A stretch of 64,000 bases of DNA from Marichromatium gracile (GCF_004343155.1 NZ_SMDC01000001.1:124001-188000); one strand, 5' to 3'; counted from the first letter of the stretch, positions 47,284 through 57,678 are shown. Translations and numbers: made by a program. Notes: generated by a model not told the origin, from the sequence alone.

Positions 47284-49158
47284 ATGTTTGCGAGCGATCA
47301 GTACGACGTCATCGTGGTTGGAGGCGGTCACGCGGGCACCGAGGCGGCGCTCGCGGCGGCGCGCGCGGGTGCACGCACCCTGCTGCTGACGCAGAACATC
47401 GACACCCTCGGCAACATGAGCTGCAACCCCGCCATCGGCGGTATCGGCAAGGGCCATCTGGTGCGCGAGATCGATGCCCTCGGCGGGCTGATGGCACGCG
47501 CCACCGACCGCGCCGGGATCCAGTTCCGCACCCTCAACGCCAGCAAGGGTCCGGCAGTGCGCGCCACCCGCGCCCAGGCCGACCGCATCCGCTATCGCAC
47601 CGTGGTGCGCGCGGCGCTCGAGTCCCAGCCCGGACTGCGGGTGTTCCAGCAGACCGTCGACGACCTCATCGTCGAGGGCGAGCGGGTGGCCGGGGTCAGC
47701 ACCCAGATGGGGCTGCGCTTTCGCGCCCGGGCGGTGGTGCTCACCGTCGGCACCTTCCTCGGCGGGCGCATCCATATCGGTCTCAGCAACTATGAGGGCG
47801 GGCGCGCCGGGGATCCACCGTCCAACGCCCTGGCCGCGCGACTGCGTGAACTGATGCCGCGAATCGAGCGGCTCAAGACCGGCACCCCGCCGCGCATCGA
47901 CGCGCGCAGCATCGACTACGCGCGGCTCGCCGAGCAGCCCGGCGACGACCCGGTGCCGGTGTTCTCCTTCCTCGGCAGCGCCGCCGAACACCCGCCGCAG
48001 GTGAGCTGTCACATCGCCCACACCAATGACCGCACTCACGAGATCATCCGCGCCGGGCTGTCGCGCTCGCCGCTCTACACCGGGGTGATCGACAGCATCG
48101 GCCCGCGCTACTGTCCCTCGATCGAGGACAAGATCGTGCGCTTCGCCGACAAGGACTCGCACCAGGTGTTTCTCGAGCCCGAGGGGCTCGACACCCACGA
48201 GGTCTATCCCAACGGCATCTCCACCAGCCTGCCCTACGACGTGCAGGAGGCGCTGGTGCGCTCGATCCCGGGGCTGGAGCAGGCCCACATCACCCGCCCC
48301 GGCTATGCCATCGAGTACGACTTCTTCGATCCGCGCGACCTCGCCCCGGGGCTGGAGACGCGCCAGCTCCAGGGGCTGTTCCTCGCCGGTCAGATCAACG
48401 GCACCACCGGCTACGAGGAGGCCGCCGCCCAGGGGCTGCTCGCCGGCATCAACGCGGTGCGCCGGCTGCGCGAAGAGTCGCCCTGGGTGCCGCGTCGCGA
48501 CGAGGCCTACATCGGGGTGATGGTCGATGATCTGGTCACCCGCGGCACCAACGAGCCCTATCGCATGTTCACCAGCCGCGCCGAGTACCGGCTGATGCTG
48601 CGCGAGGACAACGCCGATCTGCGCCTGACCGAGACCGGGCGCGCGCTCGGGTTGGTCGACGACGAACGCTGGGCGCGCTTCGCGGCCAAGCGCGAGGCGA
48701 TCGAGCGCGAACGCGAGCGCCTCGCCGCGGCCATCGTCCGTCCCGACCGGGCCGACCCGGCGGCCATGCAGGCGGTGCTCGGCGAGCCGCTGCGGCGCGA
48801 GGCGCGCGCGCTCGACCTGCTCGCCCGTCCCGGCGTCGATCACGCCGGGGTCAACGTCCTGATCGATACCGCGGATCACCCGGTCGCTCCCGAGGTCGCC
48901 GAGCAGGTCGAGATCCAGACCCGCTATGCCGGCTACATCGCTCGCCAGCGCGACGAGATCGCCCGTCAGCGCGCCCAGGAGGACAAGCCCTTGCCCGAGA
49001 CCTTCGACTTCGCCGCGGTGCGCGGTCTCTCCGCCGAGGTGCGCGAGAAGCTCTGCCGCACCCGCCCCACCACCGTCGGCCAGGCCGCGCGCATCCCCGG
49101 GGTGACCCCGGCGGCGGTGTCGCTGCTGCTGATCCACCTCAAGCGACACCCGGCATGA
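47284..49158 (+). CDS. mnmG: tRNA uridine-34 modification enzyme MnmG (GidA)
   Basis: This 624-residue FAD protein, with MnmE, modifies wobble uridine to 5-carboxymethylaminomethyluridine. The FAD-binding fold [21 protein letters not shown] opens the protein. [21 protein letters not shown] (near residue 47) and the catalytic-region FLGGRIHIG and KTGTPPRID segments (near 155-205) are diagnostic. The C-terminal MnmE-binding helical domain ends in the conserved [19 protein letters not shown]. It overlaps rsmG by four bases. This is the usual near-origin mnmG-rsmG-parAB-atp neighbourhood, although mnmE is not adjacent. Confidence 0.97.
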   Translation: MFASDQYDVIVVGGGHAGTEAALAAARAGARTLLLTQNIDTLGNMSCNPAIGGIGKGHLVREIDALGGLMARATDRAGIQFRTLNASKGPAVRATRAQADRIRYRTVVRAALESQPGLRVFQQTVDDLIVEGERVAGVSTQMGLRFRARAVVLTVGTFLGGRIHIGLSNYEGGRAGDPPSNALAARLRELMPRIERLKTGTPPRIDARSIDYARLAEQPGDDPVPVFSFLGSAAEHPPQVSCHIAHTNDRTHEIIRAGLSRSPLYTGVIDSIGPRYCPSIEDKIVRFADKDSHQVFLEPEGLDTHEVYPNGISTSLPYDVQEALVRSIPGLEQAHITRPGYAIEYDFFDPRDLAPGLETRQLQGLFLAGQINGTTGYEEAAAQGLLAGINAVRRLREESPWVPRRDEAYIGVMVDDLVTRGTNEPYRMFTSRAEYRLMLREDNADLRLTETGRALGLVDDERWARFAAKREAIERERERLAAAIVRPDRADPAAMQAVLGEPLRREARALDLLARPGVDHAGVNVLIDTADHPVAPEVAEQVEIQTRYAGYIARQRDEIARQRAQEDKPLPETFDFAAVRGLSAEVREKLCRTRPTTVGQAARIPGVTPAAVSLLLIHLKRHPA

Positions 49159-49817
49159 ACACCGCGACCACCGAACTCACCCCGGACCAGCGCACCCATC
49201 TCGGCGAGCGGCTGCAGGCCGGCTGCGCGGCGCTGGGGATCGGGCCGACGGCGGCCCAGCACCAGCAACTGATCGACTATCTGCAGCTGCTGCTGCGCTG
49301 GAACCGCGCCTACAACCTCACCGCGGTGCGCGACCCCGACGAGATGGTGGTGCGTCATCTGCTCGACAGCCTGGCAATCCGCCCCTTCCTGTTCGGCGAC
49401 ACCCTGCTCGACATCGGCACCGGAGCTGGTCTACCGGGGATACCACTGGCGATCATGGAGCCCAGGCGCCGTTTCTGGCTGCTCGACAGCAACGGCAAGA
49501 AGGTGCGCTTCGTGCGTCAGGCGGTGCTCGAGCTCGGACTCACCAACGTCGAACCGGTTCAGGCCCGCAGCGACGACTATCGGCCCGGCCACGGCTTCAA
49601 AACGATCGTGAGCCGCGCGGTGACGGCTGCAGACGTACTGCTCGCCACGGAGAGATGCCTGCTCGAACAACCCGGACGGATGCTGCTGATGCGCGGACGC
49701 CACCCCGAAGAGGCCCCACTCCCGGCCACGCACGCGACCGGAGACAGCCACGTGCATGTCTTGCGCGTCCCCTTCCTCGATGAACCGCGTCACTTGGTCG
49801 AGATCCGTAACGATTAA
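49155..49817 (+). CDS. rsmG: 16S rRNA (guanine-527-N7) methyltransferase RsmG
   Basis: This 220-residue S-adenosylmethionine-dependent enzyme methylates G527 of 16S rRNA. The SAM fold begins [17 protein letters not shown] near residue 78, with [16 protein letters not shown] near 106 and the substrate-side FKTIVSRAV near 146. It overlaps mnmG by four bases (ATGA). The last third uses more mixed codons than mnmG. Instead of the expected parA, it is followed by the CheB-CheR-PAS gene. Confidence 0.95.
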   Translation: MNTATTELTPDQRTHLGERLQAGCAALGIGPTAAQHQQLIDYLQLLLRWNRAYNLTAVRDPDEMVVRHLLDSLAIRPFLFGDTLLDIGTGAGLPGIPLAIMEPRRRFWLLDSNGKKVRFVRQAVLELGLTNVEPVQARSDDYRPGHGFKTIVSRAVTAADVLLATERCLLEQPGRMLLMRGRHPEEAPLPATHATGDSHVHVLRVPFLDEPRHLVEIRND

Positions 49818-50073
49818 TTGAGCGTCCCAGCCAAGACGGCGACCCGCCGCAGACACCGCACAAACAGGCAACGACGCTCGACGATCAACCCACCATCATT
49901 CGCCCGCGCCGCCACAAGCCGCAACGCGAGATGCGACGACATGTGCCATGCTGATCTGAGATCAGACGACACGTCGCAGCATGCTCCGCGTCTCGTCACC
50001 AAGGAACGCCGATCGACATAACGCGACCGATCCCTTCGATCGAGTACTCCGCCCAATCGGCCACCAAGGATCG
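49818..50073. promoter_or_regulatory. Upstream region of the CheB-CheR-PAS gene
   Basis: No gene is seen. CTGATCT-G-AGATCAG (49951-49965) is a perfect seven-base inverted repeat, flanked by GCGACG and CGTCGC, that could form a nested hairpin or an operator. Base composition shifts here from the very GC-rich mnmG region to a more mixed one. Confidence 0.5.
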
Positions 50074-53000
50074 ATGATGAACATACCCCCCGCAGGAGCA
50101 CCCCAGACGGCGGACGATCCAGCCGCCCAGTCACCACAACCCGAGGCGGAACAGTCCGCATCGCCCGCGGAGTTGAGCTTTCCGGTCGTCGGCATCGGCG
50201 CATCGGCTGGGGGACTGGCGGCATTCGAGGCATTTTTCTCCGCCATTCCACCGGACACACAGACCGGTATGGCCTTCGTACTCGTTCAGCACCTGGACCC
50301 CAACCACAAGAGCATCCTCGCCGAACTAATCAAGCGCCACACCTGCATGCAGGTGCATGAAATCGTTGACGGCTTGCGCATCAAGCCCGATTGCGTCTAC
50401 ATCATCCCACCCAATGTCGACATGGCTCTGTTCAATGGCCTCCTCCATTTACTGGAGCCAGCGGCGCCACGCGGACAGCGACTACCGATCGACTTCTTCT
50501 TCCGCTCACTGGCGCAGGATCAACACGAGCGGGCTTTGTGTGTGGTGCTCTCTGGCACCGGCAGTGACGGCACGCTCGGTGCCAGAGCGATCAAGGGCGA
50601 GGGCGGGATGGTCATGGCCCAGGCGCCCAAGACCGCCGCTTACGACGGCATGCCACGTAGTGCCATCGCCACCGGATTGGTCGATTTCGTGCTCCCACCC
50701 GCGGAAATGCCGGCACAGCTCATGGCCTATGTGACCCATGCCTTCGGCAGGGAAGCGCATACCTCTGAGCCTTCATCCAAAAGCGTGGATACGCTGACGA
50801 AGATCTGCCTGCTGCTGCGAGACAAGAGCAGCCACGATTTCTCGCAATACAAGCAGAGTACGCTAATACGGCGCATCGAACGGCGCATGGCGTTACACCA
50901 GATCGAGCAACAACGCGATTACGTACGATATCTCCAACACAATCCGCTGGAGATCGATGCGCTATTCCATGACCTGCTGATCGGGGTCACCAGCTTCTTC
51001 CGTGACCCCGAGGCTTTCGCCATCTTAGAGCGCGAGGTTATCCCTCGGCTGTTCCATGAGAAACCGGCCGGGTCACCAGTCAGGGTATGGATCTGCGGCT
51101 GTTCCACCGGCGAAGAGGCCTACTCTATCGCAATCCTGCTCAAGGAGCATCTGGAGACCCTGAAGCAAGACTATCGGCTCCAGATCTTCGCCACCGACAT
51201 CGACGCCAATGCGATCGAGCGGGCACGTTCCGGTATCTACCCCGCTAATATTGCGACCGATATCTCTCCCGAACGGCTAGCACGCTTCTTTGTCATGAGC
51301 CAAGAGCAAGGCTGCTACCGCATCAACAAGGAAATCCGCGATCTACTGGTATTCTCCGAGCAGGATCTGATCAAGGACCCCCCCTTCTCCAGGCTTGACC
51401 TGATCAGCTGCAGAAACCTGCTGATTTATCTAAACGGAGATCTACAGCGACGCCTGATACCTCTCTTTCACTATGCACTGAAAAGCAGCGGCTTCCTGTT
51501 CCTGGGAAATTCTGAAACCATCGGTGACGCTCATCCACTGTTCACGCCGGTCGACCGCAAATGGAAGCTCTTCGCCACCAAGGAACAGCAAGACGTTACC
51601 CTGACGCCCCTGTTGCCTCAGAGGCACATGCTTTCCATCTCCAGCCCCCATACACCCTCCTCCGATCCTGAAAGCATGTCACGCAGCAAAGGCAAGTCCG
51701 ATCTACGGAAACGAACCGAGCAGGCGCTGCTTCGTCACTATGACCCAACGGCCCTGTTGGTCACCGGGCGCGGCGACATCCGCTATATCTACGGTCGCAC
51801 AGGGCAATTCCTCGAGCCGGCACCGGGGGATCCAACAATGAATGTCTTCAGCATGGCTCGAGAAGGGTTATGTCATGCCATGAGGAACGCCCTACAGCGC
51901 GTCGTCACGACCGGGGATTCAGTACGGTTGAAGGGACTGAGAGTCAAGACAAACGGCGACTTCACCCTGGCCGATCTGAGCGTGCATCCCGAGCAACGGA
52001 CAGGCCACGTTGATACAGAACCATTGTATCTTGCGATCCTGGAGATCACAGGCTCCGTCGAGGACGGACCCGGCCAAAACATTGAAAAAAGGTCGAAAAC
52101 AGGAGAATCCGATTCGCGAATCGCCGAGTTGGAGCAAGAGTTGCGGACCAAGGAGGAATACCTCCAGACCACGCTGGAGGAGATGGAGACATCAAACGAG
52201 GAATTGAAGTCGACCAACGAAGAGATGCAGTCGGTCAACGAGGAGTTGCAATCGACCAATGAGGAACTGGAGACGTCAAAAGAAGAGCTGCAATCGGTCA
52301 ACGAGGAACTGGCAACGGTCAACACGGAGCTTCAAGCCAAGGTGGCCGACCTTTCCCGGGTCAACAACGACATGAACAATCTGCTCGCCGGCACGGGTGT
52401 TGCCACCCTGTTCGTCGATCATCAGCTCAGGATCACCCGCTTCACACCGGCAACAACCAGGCTGATCAACCTGATCCAGTCCGATGTTGGGCGACCGGTG
52501 GGGGATATTGTCTCCAATCTGACAAACTACGATGATTTGACAGAGGATTTAGCACAGGTCCTCAATACCCTGCAGCCTGCGGAAAAAGAGGTCCGCACCA
52601 GGCAGGGAGACTGGTATGTCCTAAGGATCGGTCCATATCGCACTCTTAACAATGTCATCGAGGGGGCAGTTATCACCTTCATGGACATCTCCGCACGCAG
52701 AAAAATGGAGGAGAGTCTGAAGGAGGCACGCGCCTTTGCCGAAGGGATCGTAGACGCCGTGCGCGAACCATTACTGGTATTGAGCGGAGACCTTCACGTG
52801 ATCTCGGCCAATCATGCGTTTCAGCAATTCTTCCAACTGCCCCAGTCCGAGATCATCGATCAACCACTAAGCGACCTTGACGAGCACCGCTGGAACGATC
52901 CTGAATTGCGTCGGCAACTCTTGGAGACTATCGCTAAAGGAAAGGCACTAGAAGACCATGTGATTGGTTATGAGTCGGCGGCAACCGGGTCGTGCTCTCT

Positions 53001-53106
53001 CAGCCTCAACGCTAGACGGATCGTCCATCCAGACGCCGATCACGACAACGTCTTGATCACCATCAAGGACACCTCGCCCCGAGTGGACACGCCCAAATCG
53101 CCATAG
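50074..53106 (+). CDS. CheB-CheR-PAS fusion chemoreceptor-modification protein
   Basis: This 1010-residue fusion has no receiver domain. A CheB methylesterase (residues about 30-215) carries the catalytic Ser in GIGASAGGLAAF, His in VLVQHLDPNH and Asp in LSGTGSDGTLGAR. A CheR methyltransferase (about 230-510) follows with RRIERRMA, FRDPEAF and the SAM motif WICGCSTGEEAYSIA. A long coiled coil (about 690-775) consists of repeated NEEL and SVNEEL words. Two PAS modules follow (about 775-890 and 890-1000) and there is no kinase or GGDEF domain. Such hybrids modify chemoreceptors or feed a separate output protein, and the next gene is a PAS/GGDEF-EAL protein that is a natural partner. ATG 50077 fits the AAGGA ribosome site slightly better than 50074. 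Confidence 0.9.
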   Translation: MMNIPPAGAPQTADDPAAQSPQPEAEQSASPAELSFPVVGIGASAGGLAAFEAFFSAIPPDTQTGMAFVLVQHLDPNHKSILAELIKRHTCMQVHEIVDGLRIKPDCVYIIPPNVDMALFNGLLHLLEPAAPRGQRLPIDFFFRSLAQDQHERALCVVLSGTGSDGTLGARAIKGEGGMVMAQAPKTAAYDGMPRSAIATGLVDFVLPPAEMPAQLMAYVTHAFGREAHTSEPSSKSVDTLTKICLLLRDKSSHDFSQYKQSTLIRRIERRMALHQIEQQRDYVRYLQHNPLEIDALFHDLLIGVTSFFRDPEAFAILEREVIPRLFHEKPAGSPVRVWICGCSTGEEAYSIAILLKEHLETLKQDYRLQIFATDIDANAIERARSGIYPANIATDISPERLARFFVMSQEQGCYRINKEIRDLLVFSEQDLIKDPPFSRLDLISCRNLLIYLNGDLQRRLIPLFHYALKSSGFLFLGNSETIGDAHPLFTPVDRKWKLFATKEQQDVTLTPLLPQRHMLSISSPHTPSSDPESMSRSKGKSDLRKRTEQALLRHYDPTALLVTGRGDIRYIYGRTGQFLEPAPGDPTMNVFSMAREGLCHAMRNALQRVVTTGDSVRLKGLRVKTNGDFTLADLSVHPEQRTGHVDTEPLYLAILEITGSVEDGPGQNIEKRSKTGESDSRIAELEQELRTKEEYLQTTLEEMETSNEELKSTNEEMQSVNEELQSTNEELETSKEELQSVNEELATVNTELQAKVADLSRVNNDMNNLLAGTGVATLFVDHQLRITRFTPATTRLINLIQSDVGRPVGDIVSNLTNYDDLTEDLAQVLNTLQPAEKEVRTRQGDWYVLRIGPYRTLNNVIEGAVITFMDISARRKMEESLKEARAFAEGIVDAVREPLLVLSGDLHVISANHAFQQFFQLPQSEIIDQPLSDLDEHRWNDPELRRQLLETIAKGKALEDHVIGYESAATGSCSLSLNARRIVHPDADHDNVLITIKDTSPRVDTPKSP

Positions 53107-53296
53107 ACAGGAAAGAGTCCGAACGCAGCGACGACAGCTCTCTCGGTCGTGTGTTGAGGGCAGAAGTCAGGCCCGTCTCCATCAAGACCTGGCGCCAACT
53201 CACCGCACCATCAAGCACAACCTTATATTTCTAAGCATCAAACACGTAGATAAAAGAGGATTCCAGTCTTTTGCTTAATTCGAGGGAGTTGCATCC
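53107..53296. other. Short intergenic stretch before the GGDEF-EAL gene
   Basis: No gene is seen. It is more AT-rich than its surroundings, and GAGGGAG just before 53297 is a good ribosome binding site. Confidence 0.4.
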
Positions 53297-55588
53297 ATGC
53301 CTGATCGAACAGATCGAGAACAGCCGGCGCGCCCTCCACCAGGGGTACCGATTCCCCTCAAAGAGCTGCGTCAACGCGCCGAAGCGCAGCTCTGCGCCAT
53401 CCGTGACGCAGCACTTGTAACCGACAATCAAAGCAATCACGAGTTACGGGTCCATCAGATCGAACTCGAGCTGCAGAACGAAGAACTGCGACGGACGCAA
53501 GAAGCCCTAGAGTTGTCCCGCGCCCGCTACTTCGACCTCTACGACCTCGCCCCCGTCGGCTATCTCACCCTGAGTGAGACAGGTATTATCCAGCAGGCAA
53601 ACCTTGCCGCAGAAACCCTGCTGGGACTATCACGCGCCGGCTTGGTCGGAAAACCCTTGTCGCAATTCATCCTCCCCGAAGACCAAGACATCCACTACCA
53701 GCACCGGCGTGCGCTGTGGTCGACAGGAAGGACTCAGCACTACGAGCTTCGCCTTCGCCCATCAACAGCCACACCGATCATCTGGGTCAGCCTGGATGCG
53801 TGCTTGGTGCCAGAGACGACCACCGACACGGCTCATCACGACTGGCGCCTGATCATGACGGACATCACCATCCGCAAGCGTGATGAACAAAAGATCATCG
53901 ATAGCCAGGCACGGCTGCACTTGGTAGCAACACTCGCCGAGCTGGCGTTCTGGGAATGGACGCCGCACACCAACCAAGTGATATTTCCTTTAGAGTGGCA
54001 GCGGCAGATGGGGTACGACCAGGGCGCCTTGCCGAAGAACTTCGACGACTGGGCCGAACTGCTACACCCTGATGATCGCGAGCCCAGCCTTGCAAAGCTG
54101 CGTGGCTTCGCTGCCAACCGAGAATCGTGCGAAATACAATATCGGCTACGCCGCAAGGATGGTGCCTACCGCTGGCTCCAGGCCAGACCCGAGGTCATCC
54201 AGGACGCCAACAACACATATCAGCGTATCCTGTTGGCGCAGCAGGACATCACCCGCCGCAAGGAGGCTGAGCTACACGCACTCCGCCTGGCCCAGCACGA
54301 TCCACTGACCGGCCTGCCGACACGTCGACTACTCGACCAATTGGCCAATCAAATGCTAGTGAGCGCAAGGCGCAGCAAGCGCCAACTGGCGGTACTGTTC
54401 TTCGACCTAGACGATTTCAAAGCGGTTAACGACATGTACGGTCACGCGGTCGGCGACCTGTTGCTGCAAGCGGTGGCCCAGAGACTGCTGACACTGTTCC
54501 GAGCAGAGGATATCGTCGCCCGCCTGGGGGGCGATGAGTTCGTCGCCGTACTAAGCAAGATCGACGACGCCACGGACGTCGCTCGCACAGCGGGCAAGGC
54601 CATCGCGACCCTGGCGCCTCCGTATACTATCGGTCAGCTGCAACTACACTGCGCACCCAGCCTCGGTATCAGCCTATATCCACAAGATGGCGAGACGATC
54701 GAGCAGCTCATGCAAAGCGCCGATTTGGCCATGTACCACGCAAAACAAATCCGCCCGGGACACTATCAATTCGTCACTGCTGCGCTCAACGAGCAGGTAA
54801 TGAGCAGTGCCACGCTGGAAAGACAGCTGCGTCAAGGAATCGCCAAGGAAGAGTTTCGTGTCGTCTATCAACCGGTCCTGGACTTGAAGCAAGGGTGTCT
54901 GCATGGGGCTGAAGCGCTACTGCGATGGCCGCAGCACGACCAGGAACCAATCCCACCCTCAACCTTTCTACCTGTAGCCGAATCACTCCACCTCACCCAT
55001 GAGATCGGACTTTGGGTCATCCGGGAAGTGTGCCGACAACATCAGTCATGGCGAGTTGCGGGGTTACCCCCGATACCAATCTCAGTAAATGTTTCGACAC
55101 GAGAGTTTCTTCATCCGCACTTCATTCAAGGACTATGCGACGCTTGCCGAGACGCGGGGACAGAGCCCTCCGCGCTAGTGCTACACCTAAGTGAATCTAC
55201 CTTGTTCGATTACCCAGACGGCAGCGCAGATCAACTCGCCGCTCTCAGGGCTCTCGGTGTCAAGCTAGTGATTGACGACTTCGGCCTGGGCTGCTCAAGC
55301 CTCAGCAAGCTCGATCAACTACCCTTGACCGGACTCCAGATCAATCAAGCGCTGGTACGACAGCTACACACGGCGCGCGGCATGCCAGCCATCATCGACA
55401 CCATCATCCAGTTCGGGCGGGCCCTAGGACTCGACGTTACCGTCGTCGGCATCGAGAGCGAGGCCGATCAGCGGTTCTTCCACGCGATGGGTTGCGACCA
55501 TCTTCAGGGCTTCCGCCTCGGCAAGCCGATGACCGGAGGCGCCTTCGCTGAGTGGTATCGCCAGCATCCCGCCACGGCACCACACTAG
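53297..55588 (+). CDS. PAS-PAS-GGDEF-EAL protein with a degenerate EAL domain
   Basis: This 763-residue cyclic di-GMP protein has a coiled N-terminus (LRVHQIELELQNEELRRTQEAL), a PAS (about 75-195), a second PAS (about 205-325), a GGDEF domain and a C-terminal EAL domain. The GGDEF motif is intact (RLGGDEF) and an inhibitory I-site RAED sits five residues before it. In the EAL domain the signature GAEALLRW and the DDFG pair remain. The usual KIDxSFV reads LQINQALV and the usual AEGVET reads VVGIES, so the catalytic Lys and one Glu are lost. I infer synthesis, or sensing, rather than hydrolysis. The PAS and coiled region resembles that of the upstream fusion, which suggests one pathway. Confidence 0.9.
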   Translation: MPDRTDREQPARPPPGVPIPLKELRQRAEAQLCAIRDAALVTDNQSNHELRVHQIELELQNEELRRTQEALELSRARYFDLYDLAPVGYLTLSETGIIQQANLAAETLLGLSRAGLVGKPLSQFILPEDQDIHYQHRRALWSTGRTQHYELRLRPSTATPIIWVSLDACLVPETTTDTAHHDWRLIMTDITIRKRDEQKIIDSQARLHLVATLAELAFWEWTPHTNQVIFPLEWQRQMGYDQGALPKNFDDWAELLHPDDREPSLAKLRGFAANRESCEIQYRLRRKDGAYRWLQARPEVIQDANNTYQRILLAQQDITRRKEAELHALRLAQHDPLTGLPTRRLLDQLANQMLVSARRSKRQLAVLFFDLDDFKAVNDMYGHAVGDLLLQAVAQRLLTLFRAEDIVARLGGDEFVAVLSKIDDATDVARTAGKAIATLAPPYTIGQLQLHCAPSLGISLYPQDGETIEQLMQSADLAMYHAKQIRPGHYQFVTAALNEQVMSSATLERQLRQGIAKEEFRVVYQPVLDLKQGCLHGAEALLRWPQHDQEPIPPSTFLPVAESLHLTHEIGLWVIREVCRQHQSWRVAGLPPIPISVNVSTREFLHPHFIQGLCDACRDAGTEPSALVLHLSESTLFDYPDGSADQLAALRALGVKLVIDDFGLGCSSLSKLDQLPLTGLQINQALVRQLHTARGMPAIIDTIIQFGRALGLDVTVVGIESEADQRFFHAMGCDHLQGFRLGKPMTGGAFAEWYRQHPATAPH

Positions 55589-55822
55589 GCCGGGCGCCGA
55601 CACACGAACTCCTAGCCCTCCCCCCCCTCGGCCAGGCGGCGGAGGTGGCGATGACTTGAAGTGCGTTCCAAGCCCGGATACCGGGCGAGCTGAAAATTCA
55701 GTACCATTGCCTCGCATCTACCGCAAACGCGGCACGAGCCTTGATCCGACCGCCACCATGGGGCGCGCACTCATCGCAACGGCTGGCTAACGGATCGAAA
55801 TTTCGGAGCGACTGAGTCGAGC
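55589..55822. other. Intergenic region before parA
   Basis: No gene is seen. I found no perfect parS site (TGTTTCACGTGAAACA-like) in this stretch. Confidence 0.4.
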
Positions 55823-56611
55823 ATGGTCAACATCATCGCCATCGCCAATCAGAAGGGCGGAGTCGGCAAGACGACGACCGCGGTCAACCTCGCCGCCTGT
55901 CTGGCGGCGATGAAGCGACGCGTGCTGCTGGTCGATCTCGACCCCCAGGGCAACGCCACCATGGGCTGTGGCGTCGACAAGCACGCGCTCGAGCACTCGA
56001 GCTGCGACCTGCTGCTCAGCGACATCCCCATCGCCGACTGTCTGCAGCGCATCACCGAGCCCTCGCCCGGTTTCGACCTGCTGCCAGCCAACGCCGATCT
56101 CACCGCCGCCGAGGTCGGGCTGATCGACTCGCCCGACCGCGAGCACCGTCTGGCGCGGGTGCTCGAGCGCGCCGCCCAGGCCTATGAGCTGGTGATCGTC
56201 GACTGCCCGCCCTCGCTCAACATGCTCACCGTCAACGCCCTGGTCGCCGCGCGCGGGGTGCTGATCCCGATCCAGTGCGAGTACTACGCCCTCGAGGGGC
56301 TCTCGGCGCTGCTCGACACCATCGAGCAGATCCGTGCCAACCGCAACGAGACGCTGCGTGTCGAGGGCATCCTGCGCACCATGCACGACCCGCGCAACAA
56401 CCTCGCCAACCAGGTCTCGACCCAGCTCATCGCGCACTTCAAGGACAAGGTCTACCGCACCATCATCCCGCGCAACGTGCGCCTCGCCGAGGCCCCCAGC
56501 CACGGCATGCCGGCCCAGCTCTATGATCCGTCCTCCAAGGGCGCGATCGCCTACATGGCGCTGGCCAGCGAGGTGCTGCGCCGCCAGCAGAAGGGCCGCA
56601 ACGCCGCCTGA
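55823..56611 (+). CDS. parA: Chromosome partitioning ATPase ParA
   Basis: This 262-residue ATPase separates sister chromosome origins with ParB. The deviant Walker A is NQKGGVGKTTTAVNLAA near residue 8. VDLDPQGNATMGCG (A') follows near 38, and the Walker B-like IVDCPPSLNMLTVNAL is near 125. The ATG at 55823 matches the family start. It is followed by parB after one base. In gammaproteobacteria parAB normally follows rsmG directly; here 6 kb of signalling genes intervene. Confidence 0.96.
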   Translation: MVNIIAIANQKGGVGKTTTAVNLAACLAAMKRRVLLVDLDPQGNATMGCGVDKHALEHSSCDLLLSDIPIADCLQRITEPSPGFDLLPANADLTAAEVGLIDSPDREHRLARVLERAAQAYELVIVDCPPSLNMLTVNALVAARGVLIPIQCEYYALEGLSALLDTIEQIRANRNETLRVEGILRTMHDPRNNLANQVSTQLIAHFKDKVYRTIIPRNVRLAEAPSHGMPAQLYDPSSKGAIAYMALASEVLRRQQKGRNAA

Positions 56612-56612
56612 C

Positions 56613-57527
56613 ATGGACCAGGAAACCACCCGACCGAACAAGAAGAAGGGGCTGGGGCGCGGACTCGACGCCCTGCTCGGCGCCACCCGTGGCGGTGCCG
56701 AGACCGCCTCCCAGTCCGGGGCCGTCGCCACCGCTCAGCCCGGCGATCGCATCGTGCGCCTGCCGCTCGAGCAGCTGCAGCGCGGGCGCTATCAGCCACG
56801 CCGCGACTTCGACCCCGAGGCGCTGCGCGAGCTGGCCGAGTCGATCCGCGCCCAGGGCGTGCTGCAGCCGATCCTGGCGCGACCGCTGGCCGAGGGGCGC
56901 TACGAGATCGTCGCCGGCGAGCGGCGCTGGCGCGCCTGTCAGCAGGCCGGCCTCAGCGAGATCCCGGCACTGGTGCGCGAACTCGACGCCACCAGCGCGC
57001 TGGCCATCGCGCTGATCGAGAACATCCAGCGCGCCGATCTCAATCCGCTGGAAGAGGCCACCGCGCTGCACCGTCTGGTCGAGGAGTTCGAGCTCACCCA
57101 TCAGGAGGTGGCCGAGGCGGTCGGCAAGTCGCGCACCACCATCTCCAACCTGCTGCGCCTGCTCGAACTCGAGCCCGAGGTCAAGGACCAGCTCGATCAT
57201 GGCCGCTTGGAGATGGGCCACGCCCGCGCCCTGCTCGGGGTCAAGGGCCAGATGCAGTGCGCGCTCGCCCGACAGGTGGTCGCCGGCGGTCTCTCGGTGC
57301 GCGACACCGAGCGACTGGTGCGACGGCAACAGCAGGGCGAGAGCCCGGTGGCGGCAGCGGATCGGAAGGGAGTGACCGACCCCGACATCCGCCGACTGCA
57401 GAACGATCTCACCGACCGGCTCGGCGCCGAGGTGCGGATCCAGCACGGCAGCCGCGGCAACGGCAAGCTGGTGATCAGCTACACCAGCCTCGACGAGCTC
57501 GACGGCATCCTCGGCCATATCCGTTGA
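56613..57527 (+). CDS. parB: Chromosome partitioning protein ParB
   Basis: This 304-residue protein binds parS near the origin, hydrolyses CTP and spreads along DNA. The N-terminus LGRGLDALLG binds ParA. The CTP-binding part includes GRYQPRRDF and GERRWRACQ (near residues 50-110), and ENIQRADLNPLEEA is typical. The helix-turn-helix is HQEVAEAVGKSRTTISNLLRLLEL near residue 155. A C-terminal dimerisation domain ends GKLVISYTSLDELDGIL. The ATG at 56613 lies one base after the parA stop. Confidence 0.96.
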   Translation: MDQETTRPNKKKGLGRGLDALLGATRGGAETASQSGAVATAQPGDRIVRLPLEQLQRGRYQPRRDFDPEALRELAESIRAQGVLQPILARPLAEGRYEIVAGERRWRACQQAGLSEIPALVRELDATSALAIALIENIQRADLNPLEEATALHRLVEEFELTHQEVAEAVGKSRTTISNLLRLLELEPEVKDQLDHGRLEMGHARALLGVKGQMQCALARQVVAGGLSVRDTERLVRRQQQGESPVAAADRKGVTDPDIRRLQNDLTDRLGAEVRIQHGSRGNGKLVISYTSLDELDGILGHIR

Positions 57528-57678
57528 GCAGTGTGCCGGGCGAGGCCGCCCCCCCCGAGAAGGATGCTGAAACACCGGCTCGATCAAAGGGATCCAGCCC
57601 CGGGAACGGGTTCGTCGAGACCTTCGTCATCGGCCCGAAACCCGCGCCGCGCAAGGCTCCGGGCACCCCGCGGTTACA

